A DNA stretch of 64,000 nucleotides. Source: Wolbachia pipientis. GTDB lineage: Bacteria; Pseudomonadota; Alphaproteobacteria; Rickettsiales; Anaplasmataceae. The stretch covers positions 1 to 64,000 of the forward strand of contig NZ_JAUCRB010000002.1 of assembly GCF_030373985.1 (NCBI RefSeq), given 5' to 3'. The notes under the pieces were generated by a model that saw only the letters and a list, made by a program, of their open reading frames with translations, was not told the origin of the DNA and ran no database searches. This document shows positions 28,381 to 38,554 of this stretch, piece after piece. The position numbers were made by a program, and so were the translations under genes. How positions within the stretch are numbered: the first letter of the stretch is position 1; every line of letters begins with the position of its first letter.

Positions 28381-29652
28381 ATGAAGGTTCTAGTTATAGG
28401 TTCTGGTGGACGTGAGCATGCTTTACTTTGGGCCCTGAAAAAATCTCCTATCTTAACTGAGCTATACGTTACTCCTGGCCGCCCAGCTATGGAAAATCTT
28501 GGGGTTCTTGTGGATATGAATATTAAAAATCCAATTGATGTTACGCAATTTTGCAAGAGAGAAAATATAGAGTTAGTTATTGTTGGTCCAGAACAGCCAA
28601 TAATCGATGGGCTCGCCGACAACTTAGTTGCAGAGAGAATAAATGTTTTTGCTCCAAGTCAGGCAGCTGCGAAACTTGAAGCATCAAAATCTTTTACCAA
28701 GGGACTGTGTAAACAATATGGTATACCAACTGCCAAGTATGAATGTTTTGTTGATGAAGGGTTAGCTAAAAATTTTATACGTAGCAATAAAATAAAGTTT
28801 CCACTTGTAGTTAAAGCAAATGGAATTGCAGCAGGGAAAGGCGTAATGATATGTAATACAGAAAATGAAGCTTTCGCAGCAATAAACTCAATGTTGGTAG
28901 AGAAAAAATTTGGTGAATCAGGTGAAGAAATAATCATAGAAGAATTTCTAATTGGAGAAGAAGTAAGCTACTTTGCTTTTGTTGATGGATTGAAAGCGGT
29001 GACCCTTGGATGTGCAAAAGATTATAAGAGAGCTTATGAGAACAATGACAGTCGTAATACTGGTGGTATGGGGTCGTACTCATCACCTTCAATTATAAGT
29101 AAGGATATGGAACAAAAAATTATCCAAAGAATAATATACCCAACAATTCAAGCACTAACTAACATAGGAACACCTTATCGAGGGGTACTTTTTGCTGGTC
29201 TGATGATTTGCAAAGATAATCCAAAACTTCTTGAGTATAATGTTAGATTTGGTGATCCAGAAATACAATCCATGTTACCTAGATTTTATGAAAATTGTGA
29301 CTTGTTAAAATTAATGTTGTCAGTTGCAGAAGGAAAGTTAAATACCAAAGTGGTAGAGCTTAATAACAAAGCCGCAGTTTGTGTAGTTGTGGCAAGTAAG
29401 GGCTATCCAGGTGATTATCAAAAGGGAGAAACAATAAAGGGATTGGATAAAATTGAAAGCATTCCCGGTATATTGGTGTTTCATGCCGGTACTAAATTGG
29501 ATGAAAGCGGTAATTGGGTTTCCGATGGCGGAAGAGTGTTGAATATAGTAGGAGAAGGGAACACTGTAGAAGAGGCTAAAGGTAAAGTGTACTCTGCGCT
29601 GAATTTTCTAGAATGGCCAGGAGGTTTCTTCAGGTACGATATCGGCAGTTAA
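28381..29652 (+). CDS. purD: Phosphoribosylamine-glycine ligase PurD
   Basis: PurD (GAR synthetase) is an ATP-grasp enzyme and the second step of purine synthesis. It begins MKVLVIGSGGREHALLWAL, has the ATP-grasp core VVKANGIAAGKGVMIC, the NDSRNTGGMGSYSSP loop, and EYNVRFGDPEIQSMLPR with metal ligands. The 423-aa length is normal. A 'gagggg' ribosome binding site lies 10 bp upstream. It follows serS by 38 bp. Confidence 0.97.
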   Translation: MKVLVIGSGGREHALLWALKKSPILTELYVTPGRPAMENLGVLVDMNIKNPIDVTQFCKRENIELVIVGPEQPIIDGLADNLVAERINVFAPSQAAAKLEASKSFTKGLCKQYGIPTAKYECFVDEGLAKNFIRSNKIKFPLVVKANGIAAGKGVMICNTENEAFAAINSMLVEKKFGESGEEIIIEEFLIGEEVSYFAFVDGLKAVTLGCAKDYKRAYENNDSRNTGGMGSYSSPSIISKDMEQKIIQRIIYPTIQALTNIGTPYRGVLFAGLMICKDNPKLLEYNVRFGDPEIQSMLPRFYENCDLLKLMLSVAEGKLNTKVVELNNKAAVCVVVASKGYPGDYQKGETIKGLDKIESIPGILVFHAGTKLDESGNWVSDGGRVLNIVGEGNTVEEAKGKVYSALNFLEWPGGFFRYDIGS

Positions 29653-29693
29653 TATTAACTAACTCCGTTTCTCCTTATTTTTTTCCACTAAGC

Positions 29694-30491
29694 CTAGTAG
29701 GTAGTTTGCATACTGTTCGTTAGCAAACAAAATTGTTCAACAGTCAAGTTTTCTGGACGTTCATTGCCACTTAATTTGGCGTTTTCAAGAATGGCTTCAG
29801 TATAACTTGTTATATTTTGCAAGCTGTTTCTCAGCATCTTTCTCCTATGAGCAAAAACAGTACGTGTTAACCTTGTTAAAGCTTCTAAATTCACTGCAAA
29901 TTTTCGGGTAGGCAAAGGGTTTACCGTAACTACTGAAGAATATACATTTGGCCTTGGAAAAAACTCCTTAGGCTCAATATCAAACTCCTTTCTTATATCA
30001 CATATCAACTGGCTTAGCACTGATAAGGAGCCATAATCTTTAGAATTGGGTCTTGCTATAATGCGATCTGCTACCTCCCTTTGAAACATCAATGTCAAGC
30101 TTGTAAAAAATTTTATGTTATTTAACCACTTCAAAAATAACGCTACTGAGACATTGTAAGGCAAGTTAGCAATAACTTTGACTGGGCGTTCTATTAACTC
30201 CTCTTCTACAACATGAAGTGCATCCGCTTCTATAATTCTATACTTTCCCTGGTGCTCACTGAGTAATTGGTTATGATACTGCTCTAAATTGCTATCTTTT
30301 TCTATAGCCAGCAGAGACTTTGGATTATGCGCCAATATTTCTCTTGTTAATGCACCATACCCAGGGCCAATTTCAATGACATTAAAATCTTCCAGATTCC
30401 CAGCTAAAACGACTATTCTTTTTGTTACCTCTCTGGATAAAATAAAATTTTGTCCTAGACTCTTTTTTGGCTTCAATAAAAATTTTCTCAT
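29694..30491 (-). CDS. ksgA: 16S rRNA dimethyladenosine transferase KsgA/RsmA
   Basis: KsgA dimethylates two adjacent adenosines near the 3' end of 16S rRNA. It shows KKSLGQNFILSREVTKRIV, the SAM motif VIEIGPGYGALTREIL, and the catalytic VIANLPYNVSVALF (NLPY). The tail AHRRKMLRNSLQN is the family's C-terminal signature. The 265-aa length is normal. It is convergent with purD (41-bp gap). Confidence 0.96.
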   Translation of the reverse strand: MRKFLLKPKKSLGQNFILSREVTKRIVVLAGNLEDFNVIEIGPGYGALTREILAHNPKSLLAIEKDSNLEQYHNQLLSEHQGKYRIIEADALHVVEEELIERPVKVIANLPYNVSVALFLKWLNNIKFFTSLTLMFQREVADRIIARPNSKDYGSLSVLSQLICDIRKEFDIEPKEFFPRPNVYSSVVTVNPLPTRKFAVNLEALTRLTRTVFAHRRKMLRNSLQNITSYTEAILENAKLSGNERPENLTVEQFCLLTNSMQTTY

Positions 30492-30531
30492 ACTATTTCA
30501 GTATGCAATATTTTGTTAATTATAAAAATAG

Positions 30532-30561
30532 TTGACTGAAATTTATTGATAATTGTATATT
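30532..30561 (+). promoter_or_regulatory. Probable promoter of tRNA-Thr (and tpiA)
   Basis: TTGACT at 30532-30537 and TATATT at 30556-30561 are 18 bp apart, placing a start near 30568, a few bases before the mature tRNA at 30577. tpiA begins only 24 bp after the tRNA, so it may share this transcript. Confidence 0.4.
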
Positions 30562-30576
30562 GTTAACGTATTTAAT

Positions 30577-30649
<73 letters not shown>

Positions 30650-30673
30650 CTCTCATTCACATAAGTAAAGCTG

Positions 30674-31381
30674 ATGTCCTTTTTAATAGTAGCAAATTGG
30701 AAGATGAATGGAACACGTTCTTCGTTTGTTGACTTTATAGGCAAGCTTAATGACAAGGGCAATGAAATTACCTCTAAACTTGTAATTTGCCCACCTTTTA
30801 CATCATTTTCAGACAACGTAAAGCTAAACAATAACATTAGTATAGGGGCACAGAATTGTCATTATAAAAAATCCGGCCCTTATACAGGTGAAATTAGTGT
30901 AGAGATGCTAAAAGAATTAGGATGCACTTACGTGATACTTGGGCATTCTGAAAGGGCTCATGAAACAGACAGTGAAATAAAGCTTAAGTCAGAAACAGCA
31001 ATAGGATCAGGCTTGCACCCAATTATTTGCGTAGGTGAAAATGCAGAAGACAACAAGAATAAGAAAACAAAGGAAGTAATGGAATATCAATGCAAAAACC
31101 GCGTGCCAACACATGGTGAATATACCATAGCATATGAACCAATATGGGCAATAGGTACGGGATATGTGCCGAGCAATAATGCAATTGCTGAGATGATAGA
31201 AGTGATAAAATCCAGCACTGGTAAAAAACATATTATATATGGTGGTTCAGTCAGTTTAGACAATATAGAAAACTTGTTGAATATCTCTAACCTATCAGGA
31301 GTTTTAATTGGCAGCGCAAGCTTAGATTTTGAACGCTTTTATAAAATTGTACAACAGGTTGAGAAGACCTATCAATTTTAA
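30674..31381 (+). CDS. tpiA: Triosephosphate isomerase
   Basis: TpiA interconverts dihydroxyacetone phosphate and glyceraldehyde 3-phosphate. It shows [10 protein letters not shown] (catalytic Lys), [12 protein letters not shown] (catalytic His), [15 protein letters not shown] (catalytic Glu) and [12 protein letters not shown]. The 235 aa are slightly short because loops are trimmed, but all catalytic residues are present. It follows tRNA-Thr closely and precedes ispDF, whose DXP pathway uses glyceraldehyde 3-phosphate. Confidence 0.96.
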   Translation: MSFLIVANWKMNGTRSSFVDFIGKLNDKGNEITSKLVICPPFTSFSDNVKLNNNISIGAQNCHYKKSGPYTGEISVEMLKELGCTYVILGHSERAHETDSEIKLKSETAIGSGLHPIICVGENAEDNKNKKTKEVMEYQCKNRVPTHGEYTIAYEPIWAIGTGYVPSNNAIAEMIEVIKSSTGKKHIIYGGSVSLDNIENLLNISNLSGVLIGSASLDFERFYKIVQQVEKTYQF

Positions 31382-31402
31382 AAATCAGTAATTAAGAACC
31401 CT

Positions 31403-32740
31403 GTGACAAATATGCACACTAACAAATCTAAGAGATACAAAACAGCAGCATTAATAGTTGCAGCAGGAATAGGTAGTAGATGCAATGCTATAATTCCTAA
31501 GCAATATATAAAGCTGGCAGGTAAATCCGTTTTATTTCATACAATTAGAAAATTTCTAGCTAACCAATACATAGATCACTTAAGAGTGGTAATCAATAAA
31601 AATCAAGAAAATTTTTATAGAAAAACAATAGATTTCTTACATAAGCATCATTTAAGTGAAAAACCGGCTGCATACTCCTCGATGTCATTCCAGCACGTTA
31701 CGCTGGAATCGAGAAAACAAGAAACCTGGACCCCAATGTCAGCTATTTGGATGACAGGAGGTTTAGGCACTAAATTGCTGGGTCCAATATACGGAGGAGA
31801 AAGTAGGCAAAATTCAGTTAAGTTGGGACTTGAAAGTTTGCAAGAAATTAACCCAGATTTTGTCATTATACATGATGCTTGCAGGCCTTTTGTGTCAAAC
31901 ACTCTAATAGATAACTTAACTCAGTACATGATTAATGGTCAGTATGCAGGAGTAGTGCCGGCAATAGAAGCCGAAGACACCATGTCATTGGTGAGTGGTG
32001 ATTTCATTGAATCCACGATTTCAAGAGAAAAAGTCAGAGCCATACAAACTCCTCAAATCTTTAATTTCAAAAAATTATTATTATGCCATCAGTCAAGCAA
32101 AGAATTTACTGATGATTCATCACTTATGGTAGAGTGCAAAAAACATGTTGCGATTATTAAAGGTGAAAAAAGTAATTTTAAGTTAACTACAAAAGAAGAT
32201 ATTAATATGGCAAAGCTCTTTCTTGAAGAACCGAAGTATCGTATTGGAACTGGTTATGACATACATAAGTTCATTAAAACTCAAGATAAGGTTAAGAACT
32301 TTATAAGAATTTGCGGTATAGAAATTGAATACAACATGGCAATAAAAGCACATTCTGATGGCGATGTTGCAATACACGCAGTTGTTGATGCAATACTAGG
32401 AGCGCTAGGATGTGGCGACATAGGGGAGCATTTTCCTCCTAGCTCTGCTAAGTGGAAAGACTGCAATTCATTTTGCTTCCTCAATTTTGCTGTTGAAAAA
32501 GCAAAAGAAAAAGGATACCGTGTATCCAATTTAGATATTACTATAGTTTGTGAGAAGCCTAAAATATCGCCTTACAAAGCAGAAATGGAAAAATCTATAT
32601 CAAAAACACTAGAGATTGACAGTGAATTTGTAAACGTCAAAGCAACCACTGCAGAAAAGTTGGGTTCTATTGGGAGAAACGAAGGAATAGCAGCACATGC
32701 ATCCGTATTATTGTATAAGACAGCTCCACTGCATAATTAA
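31403..32740 (+). CDS. ispDF: Fused IspD-IspF isoprenoid enzyme with palindromic insertion
   Basis: The N-terminal half is IspD (MEP cytidylyltransferase): AALIVAAGIGSRCNAIIPKQY, HDACRPFVS and VPAIEAEDT. The C-terminal half (from about residue 275) is IspF (MEcPP synthase): RIGTGYDIHKF, AHSDGDVAIHAVVDAILGA, GDIGEHFPPS and NVKATTAEKLGSIGR. Fusion of the two is common in Alphaproteobacteria. Inside the IspD half, before GGESRQNSV, about 26 codons (31682-31757) are a palindromic repeat translated in frame. The start may be GTG 31403 or ATG 31412. The inserted residues fall in a loop region, so activity may be kept. Confidence 0.93.
   Translation: MTNMHTNKSKRYKTAALIVAAGIGSRCNAIIPKQYIKLAGKSVLFHTIRKFLANQYIDHLRVVINKNQENFYRKTIDFLHKHHLSEKPAAYSSMSFQHVTLESRKQETWTPMSAIWMTGGLGTKLLGPIYGGESRQNSVKLGLESLQEINPDFVIIHDACRPFVSNTLIDNLTQYMINGQYAGVVPAIEAEDTMSLVSGDFIESTISREKVRAIQTPQIFNFKKLLLCHQSSKEFTDDSSLMVECKKHVAIIKGEKSNFKLTTKEDINMAKLFLEEPKYRIGTGYDIHKFIKTQDKVKNFIRICGIEIEYNMAIKAHSDGDVAIHAVVDAILGALGCGDIGEHFPPSSAKWKDCNSFCFLNFAVEKAKEKGYRVSNLDITIVCEKPKISPYKAEMEKSISKTLEIDSEFVNVKATTAEKLGSIGRNEGIAAHASVLLYKTAPLHN
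31682..31757 (+). repeat. In-frame palindromic element inside ispD domain
   Basis: The element contains the hairpin arms attccagc (31687-31694) and gctggaat (31702-31709), then 'cccaatgtcagctatttggatgacag', the words seen in intergenic palindromic repeats here. It is translated as [17 protein letters not shown] and on to MT, the same frame and nearly the same peptide as in the GltD-like gene at 46638-46715. It has no counterpart in ordinary IspD proteins. Confidence 0.8.
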
Positions 32741-32871
32741 TTTTCATGAACGCAATAAATATTATCTAAACCAAAATGTCTTACATTTGTTCTTCAATAT
32801 ACTTCTTGGCACACACATTCACTTTCTCCACCTTCCTTTTCATTTAGTAGAAATCCACCAACTTGTGCATC

Positions 32872-34619
32872 CTATAGAGTCTTATACATTCCATTTTTAT
32901 CGAGCAATTCTTGGTGTGTGCCTTCTTCTATAATCTTACTTTGATCAAACACTAAAATGCGATCCATATGCAAAAGTTTAGATAGGCAATGTGCTATCAA
33001 TATAGTAGTTTTACCTTGCATTAACTCCCATAGAGATTCTTGAATGTTACTTTCAGTCACAGAATCAAGTGTGAAGTTGCTTCATCCAGAATTAATATAG
33101 GAGGATTTTTCAAAATAGCCCTTGCAATTGCAATACGTTGTCTCTGCCCTCCGGAAAGTTTCACGCCTCTTTCTCCAATAAGTGAATCATACTCCTGAAG
33201 TAGCTTTTAAATGAATTCATGAACATGTGCGAGTTCGGCAGGCTCTATCACTTCATCATAACTAGCATCTACTTTGCCATAACGAATATTTTCCATCAGA
33301 GTTCTATGAAAAAGCGATGTATCTTGTGGAACCATTCCAATATTTTTGTGTAGAGAATCCTGAGTTACATTGCAAATATCTTGATTATCAATTAAAATTC
33401 TTCCAGATTGTACACCATAAAGCCGGAGGATCAGGTTTACAGATGTTGACTTACCACTACCAGAATACTAACAAGTCCTACTTTTTGACCAGGTTCTATT
33501 GTTATGGGTTTGTCTTCGAATATTGGTTCTACATCTTCATAATGAAGATGAACTTTGTCGAACCTAATTTCCCCTTTTTTAACGATCAGATCTGCTGCAT
33601 TTGGCTGATCTTGGATTCAGGAACCACAATAATTGTTCTCAAAGCTTAAGTGATCCTGCCCCATGCCTTAGAAAATTCCGAAAAGTCTTTGGCTATCATA
33701 CAAAGAAAATTAGCTATTGCTATATTAATAGCCATAACAAAAGCAAAATCCCCACCAGTAATTAATTCTTGTTTTCTGCCTTTAACTAAGAAATGCAAAT
33801 TAAGTATTTGCATGATTAAAAATAAGAAGCCATAGAAAGTGAAAATCCAAGTATACAACCACTGAAGCTTCCGCTCTGCTTTAACAGCTTAATTATTAGT
33901 GGACCGCAAAGATAATTTTGCCTGGTATGTGCTTATAAACAATCTTACAAACATAATATTTGAGAATACATCTAACATTTTACCAGTAATACTTGAACCA
34001 AGCTTTGACCATGCGTCTGCAAGATATGTTATTCTCTCTGCAAGAAATAAGGAAGATAAAACAAACAATGCTAACCAAGTAAACATCAATAAAGCAAAAT
34101 TGATGTTTACTTGCCACAAAAAATAAATCCCGATACCAAGCGCTAATGCGCAGCTTACAAAGCTACCAATCGTAATTTGCACAACACCCGGAATATAGTT
34201 TGCCAAATCATTGATCTTATTGGCAAGACTGTCAGAGAAGATATTTTTGTAGTAGCTGTTATCCTAATCTAATAATATGGCAATGCTTAATTCAACAATG
34301 TTTTTACAGAGATTAAGAATCATCTTAATTTCAAAAAATAGTTGTATAATCTGGTAATACACTCGAGTAAAAATAATATTAGTACATAGAATATGGCAGG
34401 AGTTGCTCTACTATAGTAGAGGTTGTTTGTAGTTAGTGTTGAAGCATGATTTACAACAACTTTTACCAAGCATGGACTAAAGGAAATATCGACAGCCCAT
34501 ACTAATGCTGTCAGCAATACTACCATAATGGAAAACAAGAATGGACGCAACGTTTTCAGGATGAAAAATAAAGCCTGCTTTGCTGCTACGTCATTTATTA
34601 CTTCACTTAAATTACGCAC
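32872..34619 (-). pseudogene. Broken ABC exporter (MsbA/multidrug type)
   Basis: Pieces of one half-transporter are spread over several frames. The N-terminal membrane domain lies at 34320-34619 (FILKTLRPFLFSIMVVLLTA), with more membrane helices at 33889-34206 and 33646-33858. The nucleotide-binding domain runs from about 33640 to 32872. In the latter, Walker A (SGSGKST) is near 33460, the signature [20 protein letters not shown] is near 33170-33110, and Walker [13 protein letters not shown] precedes 33060. The end is LIAHCLSKLLHMDRILVFD. At least four frame changes or stops separate them, so no full protein can be made. Confidence 0.9.
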
Positions 34620-34715
34620 GTAGTAAACTATCCAGTAACGTCTATCAATTTGAAAAATGTATACTGCCCTATATTAAAATACTTTATAAATCAAAAATAA
34701 AAAGAGAAAATAGTT

Positions 34716-36014
34716 ATGCTTATACAAGATAATGCTCCACTTTGCAAGCAATGGATATTTTTGGCAGTATGTGCCCTTGCTTGTTCTGGGTTACTGTCAA
34801 TAATTATTATTTTTCTACGATTGCCTTTTATTTCCTCTCTCATTCCTTCTGCACAATATATTTTCGACAACGCGCTAGTGATACATGTTAACTTGTCCAT
34901 TTTGGTATGGATGTGCTCTATAATATCTCTGCTCTTTATCATAAACCTACAAAATGTCAATAACTGGCTCAACTTTTTACGGGTTCTATCAACCCTTTCT
35001 ATGCTGCTCATGTTTATATCCGCATTCGTTCCAAACACTGAAGTTATCAAAAGTAACTATATTCCCGTCTTAGAAAACAAATTATTTCTGTTTGGACTCA
35101 GTTTATTCATTACCAGCATACTGATAAATGCAGGCTTCACCTATACGTCAAATAAACAAATCTCATACCTTTCCGTCGGGCAAATTGGACTGGTTATTAT
35201 ACTTGCCTCTTCATTTCTCTGTTTTATTTTAGCATATAATAATGTGCCGATAGATATATATCACTCAGATAAGAATTTATTTTACGAATATCTTTTTTGG
35301 GGAGGCGGACATTTATTGCAATTTGCTTTTGTTCAAGGAATGTTTTTAGTCTACTTAATAATGCTAAGTTCCAATGATGTTAGTCTAGCTTCAAGCAATA
35401 AAATTACTATTTTACCACTATTTATAAACACGGTTTTGGCTGTAGGTGTACCGCTCATATATTTTGTTTATTCGGTAGACAGTGTTGAGTTAATACAGTT
35501 TTTCACTTGGCATATGAGAATTGCTGGAGCAGTTCTACCATGTTTCTTAATAAAGTTAATATATCGCAACATAAAAACCTTAATCAATGATAAGAGCAAT
35601 TATTTACTGCATTCATTTGTATTGTTCATCTATGGAGGCTTGCTTGGAGTGCTCACTATAGAAGGTAATGTCACTATTCCTGCTCATTATCATGGTTCTG
35701 TAGTTGGGATTACTATAGCTTTTATGAATTTTATTTATTGGCTGTTACCAAAATTGGGCTGTAAAGAGATAAAAAGCTCTATCGTGAAATTGCAGATTTA
35801 TGCCTACAGTATAGGACATTTTTTGCACATCACTGGCTTTGTGTGGCTTGGTGGATACGGCGCCTTAAGAAAAGTTGCAGATTTGCCAAACATTTCATCA
35901 ATGTTAGCACGTACTTATTTTATTATGGGTGGGGCTATATCAGTTGTTGGTGGAATGTTGTTCGTAATAATTGTGCTTTTATCTCTTCTTAAGAGTAAAG
36001 CGCGTAGCTTATAG
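34716..36014 (+). CDS. Haem-copper oxidase subunit I-like membrane protein
   Basis: This 432-aa protein has about twelve helices and the spacing of conserved histidines typical of haem-copper oxidase (cbb3-like) subunit I: ALVIHVNLSILVWM (helix 2), LFWGGGHLLQFAFVQGMFL (helix 6), FTWHMRIAGAVLP, and AHYHGSVVGITIAFMNFIYW. No subunit II or III gene, nor a CcoO-type cytochrome c, is adjacent. It may be an orphan oxidase-derived protein retained for another role, or a partner of genes elsewhere. The ATG start is well placed. It is divergent from the dead ABC exporter. Confidence 0.75.
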   Translation: MLIQDNAPLCKQWIFLAVCALACSGLLSIIIIFLRLPFISSLIPSAQYIFDNALVIHVNLSILVWMCSIISLLFIINLQNVNNWLNFLRVLSTLSMLLMFISAFVPNTEVIKSNYIPVLENKLFLFGLSLFITSILINAGFTYTSNKQISYLSVGQIGLVIILASSFLCFILAYNNVPIDIYHSDKNLFYEYLFWGGGHLLQFAFVQGMFLVYLIMLSSNDVSLASSNKITILPLFINTVLAVGVPLIYFVYSVDSVELIQFFTWHMRIAGAVLPCFLIKLIYRNIKTLINDKSNYLLHSFVLFIYGGLLGVLTIEGNVTIPAHYHGSVVGITIAFMNFIYWLLPKLGCKEIKSSIVKLQIYAYSIGHFLHITGFVWLGGYGALRKVADLPNISSMLARTYFIMGGAISVVGGMLFVIIVLLSLLKSKARSL

Positions 36015-36652
36015 CTCTCACATCAACCGCTCACGTTACATTCTTGACCCACAGCTATTGACATTTGTCTGTGAAAGCAATGCGTTATTTGCCTCACAAC
36101 AAAGGTGTCATGCTTGGTCCTTGCAAGAGTGTGCCATCTCAGCACCTCTTTTCCCTATCATCCCTATCCCTATAATGTCATCCAAGTAGCCGACACATAA
36201 CTGTACGAACATTGTGATTTGAGCCTACCAATAAGGCGCCATCCAAGTAGCTGACGCTGAAATCCAGGAAAAAGGACGGTGTTAGCTACTTGCATGACAC
36301 TTCTCTAATTGCAACTAATTTAAACACTAAGAAATTTACTAAATGGAGAAAAAAGTCAAAAAAGCAATAAGTAGCAAGTTTTGACCCTCTAATACTTTAA
36401 ATTGGCGCTGTAATAATGTGCTGACGCTTAACCCTAAGCGAGTCTTGGCTGAACGTAGAAAAAACTTAAAAGACATGTAGCCCCAACAATTTGATATAAT
36501 CTGCCAAAAAACACCTTAAGCTTTTTACTAAATTTTGTCATTGAACCTGCGCAGATCAAAAACAAGTTTTGAGTCAGAAATACCTTCATCATTAAGGTAA
36601 TGAGGCTGACAAAGTTTGTCAAGTAGTTTTCGTATCCAATCCGTTTTTATGG
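36015..36652. other. Repeat-filled gap
   Basis: There is no gene in 638 bp. From 36105 to 36300 there are several short palindromic-repeat words ('ggtgtcatgcttgg', 'gtcatccaagtagc' twice, 'gctgaaatccagg'). From 36275 to 36632 lies copy B of the ~330-bp repeat. Confidence 0.65.
36275..36632 (+). repeat. Dispersed ~330-bp repeat, copy B
   Basis: It is collinear with copy A at 11322-11680, with small gaps. Shared blocks include 'tagctacttgcatgacac', 'gcaactaat', 'tagcaagttttgaccctctaatactttaaatt', 'aaaagacatgtagcccca' and 'atcaaaaacaagttttgag'. No coding capacity is conserved. It abuts the 3' end of nuoF as copy A abuts the second desulfurase gene. Confidence 0.75.
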
Positions 36653-37939
36653 CTACAATGTTCGTATACAACTTCTACTGAATTGCGCCCTCTCTTCAAT
36701 CACATAGCGAAAATGTCTAATTAATCCTTGAACTGGCCAAGCTGCAGCATCACCAAGTGCGCAAATTGTATGTCCTTCTATTTGAGTTGTAAGATCAAGC
36801 AGTTTATCTATTTCACCAGGTTTAATGTCTCCTGTTACCATCCTTTTCATAATTCTCCACATCCATCCAGTGCCTTCACGACATGGTGCACATTGCCCAC
36901 ATGACTCATGCATATAGAAATGCGATAACCTCTCTATTGCAGCTACTATGTCAGTTGATTTATCCATCACTATTACAGCAGCAGTACCAAGCCCTGACTG
37001 TACAGCTTTCAATGAATCAAAATCCATTTCAATAGTATCGCATATAGACTTTGGAATTAATGGTACTGAAGACCCACCAGGTATCACAGCAAGCAAATTA
37101 TTCCAACCTCCTCGTACTCCACCCGCATATTTTTCAATTAATTCACGTAGCGGAATTCCAAGCTCTTCTTCAACATTACACGGGTTGTTTACATGCCCTG
37201 AAATACAAAAGATCTTAGTACCAGTATTATTTGGTTTGCCAAGGGACGCAAACCACTCTCCCCCGCGACGCAGAATATCAGGAACCATGGCTATAGTTTC
37301 AACATTGTTTATCGTGGTTGGATAGCCAAAAAGCCCAACAGCCGCAGGAAATGGAGGCTTCATGCGAGGAAAGCCCTTTTTCCCTTCGATTGATTCAAGC
37401 TGAGCTGTTTCTTCCCCACATATGTAAGCTCCTGCACCTCTATGAATAAAAACATCAAGGTCATAACCTGATTTGCAAGCATCTTTTCCAACCAGGCCTC
37501 CCTTATAGGCTTCTTCAAGTGCTTTTTTTAGAATTAAATATTCATTGTAAAATTCACCTCTGATGTAAATATATGCAGCTGATGCATTGATCGCTCTACC
37601 AGTTAGGAGAATCCCTTCAAGCAACTTGTGTGGCTCATATCGCAATATATTTCTGTCTTTGCATGTACCAGGTTCTGATTCATCTGCATTAACTACTAAA
37701 TATACCGGTTGCTCTTTTGGAGAATTCTTGAGCATAAAGCTCCACTTAAGGCTAGTGGGAAATCCTGCACCTCCTCGGCCTCTTAAGCCAGATTTTTTTA
37801 CTTCATCAATGATCTTTTCCGACCCTAAACCTAATATTTCTTTTGTTTTTTGCCAACTACCACGTTTTTTTGCACCCCCAAGTAGTGGTGTTTCTTTACC
37901 ATTCAAATTAGTGAATACTTTGTCTTGTTCTTTCAACAC
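36653..37939 (-). CDS. nuoF: NADH-quinone oxidoreductase subunit NuoF
   Basis: NuoF binds NADH, FMN and a 4Fe-4S cluster in complex I. It shows [19 protein letters not shown] (FMN/NADH loop), [38 protein letters not shown] and, near the C-terminus, [16 protein letters not shown] with [20 protein letters not shown] (the cluster Cys set). The 428-aa length is normal. Unlike the usual nuo operon it stands alone here, beside tRNA-Lys, which fits the split nuo genes of Rickettsiales. Confidence 0.97.
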   Translation of the reverse strand: MLKEQDKVFTNLNGKETPLLGGAKKRGSWQKTKEILGLGSEKIIDEVKKSGLRGRGGAGFPTSLKWSFMLKNSPKEQPVYLVVNADESEPGTCKDRNILRYEPHKLLEGILLTGRAINASAAYIYIRGEFYNEYLILKKALEEAYKGGLVGKDACKSGYDLDVFIHRGAGAYICGEETAQLESIEGKKGFPRMKPPFPAAVGLFGYPTTINNVETIAMVPDILRRGGEWFASLGKPNNTGTKIFCISGHVNNPCNVEEELGIPLRELIEKYAGGVRGGWNNLLAVIPGGSSVPLIPKSICDTIEMDFDSLKAVQSGLGTAAVIVMDKSTDIVAAIERLSHFYMHESCGQCAPCREGTGWMWRIMKRMVTGDIKPGEIDKLLDLTTQIEGHTICALGDAAAWPVQGLIRHFRYVIEERAQFSRSCIRTL

Positions 37940-37959
37940 AGTTTTTTAGACTCCAAAAG

Positions 37960-38032
37960 TGATCCCGGCGCGAATCGAACGCGCGACCCACTGATTAAAA
38001 GTCAGTTGCTCTACCGGCTGAGCTACGGGATC
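37960..38032 (-). tRNA. tRNA-Lys (TTT)
   Basis: Minus-strand cloverleaf: acceptor GATCCCG/CGGGATC, D-arm AGCTCAGCCGGTAGAGC, anticodon stem-loop CTGACTTTTAATCAG with anticodon TTT, T-arm GCGCG-TTCGATT-CGCGC, discriminator A. CCA is not encoded. It lies 20 bp upstream of nuoF on the same strand. Confidence 0.95.
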
Positions 38033-38303
38033 ATTTCATCTTTCAACTACACTAAATATCGATACATCTTTTATCCGTTTTAATCAAACTAAAATTTTCA
38101 TATGTAGTTAAATAAATTACACAATATACTGCATTAGTTATAACTTGGTTAAAAAATGCATGAAAAAATTTTTGAAAGAAAAGGGAACACCCTAAAGAGT
38201 TTATGCACTGTTACTATATATAGCTTCTTGACAACAGCTTAATAGATAAATATCCTCTTGTATCCTAGCCTAGATTGGTTTATGCTTTTAGCAAAAATTA
38301 CCT

Positions 38304-38376
38304 GGGGGCATAGCTTAGCTGGTAGAGCATCTGTTTTGCACGCAGAAGGTCAGCGGTTCGATCCCGCTTGCCTCCA
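38304..38376 (+). tRNA. tRNA-Ala (TGC)
   Basis: The acceptor is GGGGGCA/TGCCTCC (one G-U pair), the D-arm AGCTTAGCTGGTAGAGC, the anticodon loop TTTTGCAC with anticodon TGC, the T-arm AGCGG-TTCGATC-CCGCT and the discriminator A. No encoded CCA follows (ccg). It stands free of an rRNA operon. Confidence 0.95.
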
Positions 38377-38490
38377 CCGGCATTATTTAGTCTGTTGCAA
38401 AACCCTCTATAACAGTTTATTTCAGCCAGCTACGCTTTATTATAGCTCAGATAACCTTTAAAGATACATTAATGAGTTAACAAAAACTGC

Positions 38491-38518
38491 TTGTAACTAA
38501 TTGTTAATACTATATAAT
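38491..38518 (+). promoter_or_regulatory. Probable sigma-70 promoter of rpsA
   Basis: TTGTAA at 38491-38496 and a consensus TATAAT at 38513-38518 are 16 bp apart. Transcription would start near 38525, leaving a leader of about 30 nt before the ATG at 38555 and excluding the in-frame ATG at 38501. Confidence 0.5.
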
Positions 38519-38554
38519 ATATTACTTCTAACAAAGTTTAAATTAAAGGTTACC

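Noticed and set aside
33317-33649. Plus-strand open frame of 110 codons
   Set aside because: It is the complement of the nucleotide-binding part of the dead ABC exporter, with no sensible protein features.
38501-38554. Longer N-terminus of ribosomal protein S1
   Set aside because: The upstream ATG precedes a consensus -10 hexamer at 38513-38518. The ATG at 38555 has a ribosome binding site and matches the family start.
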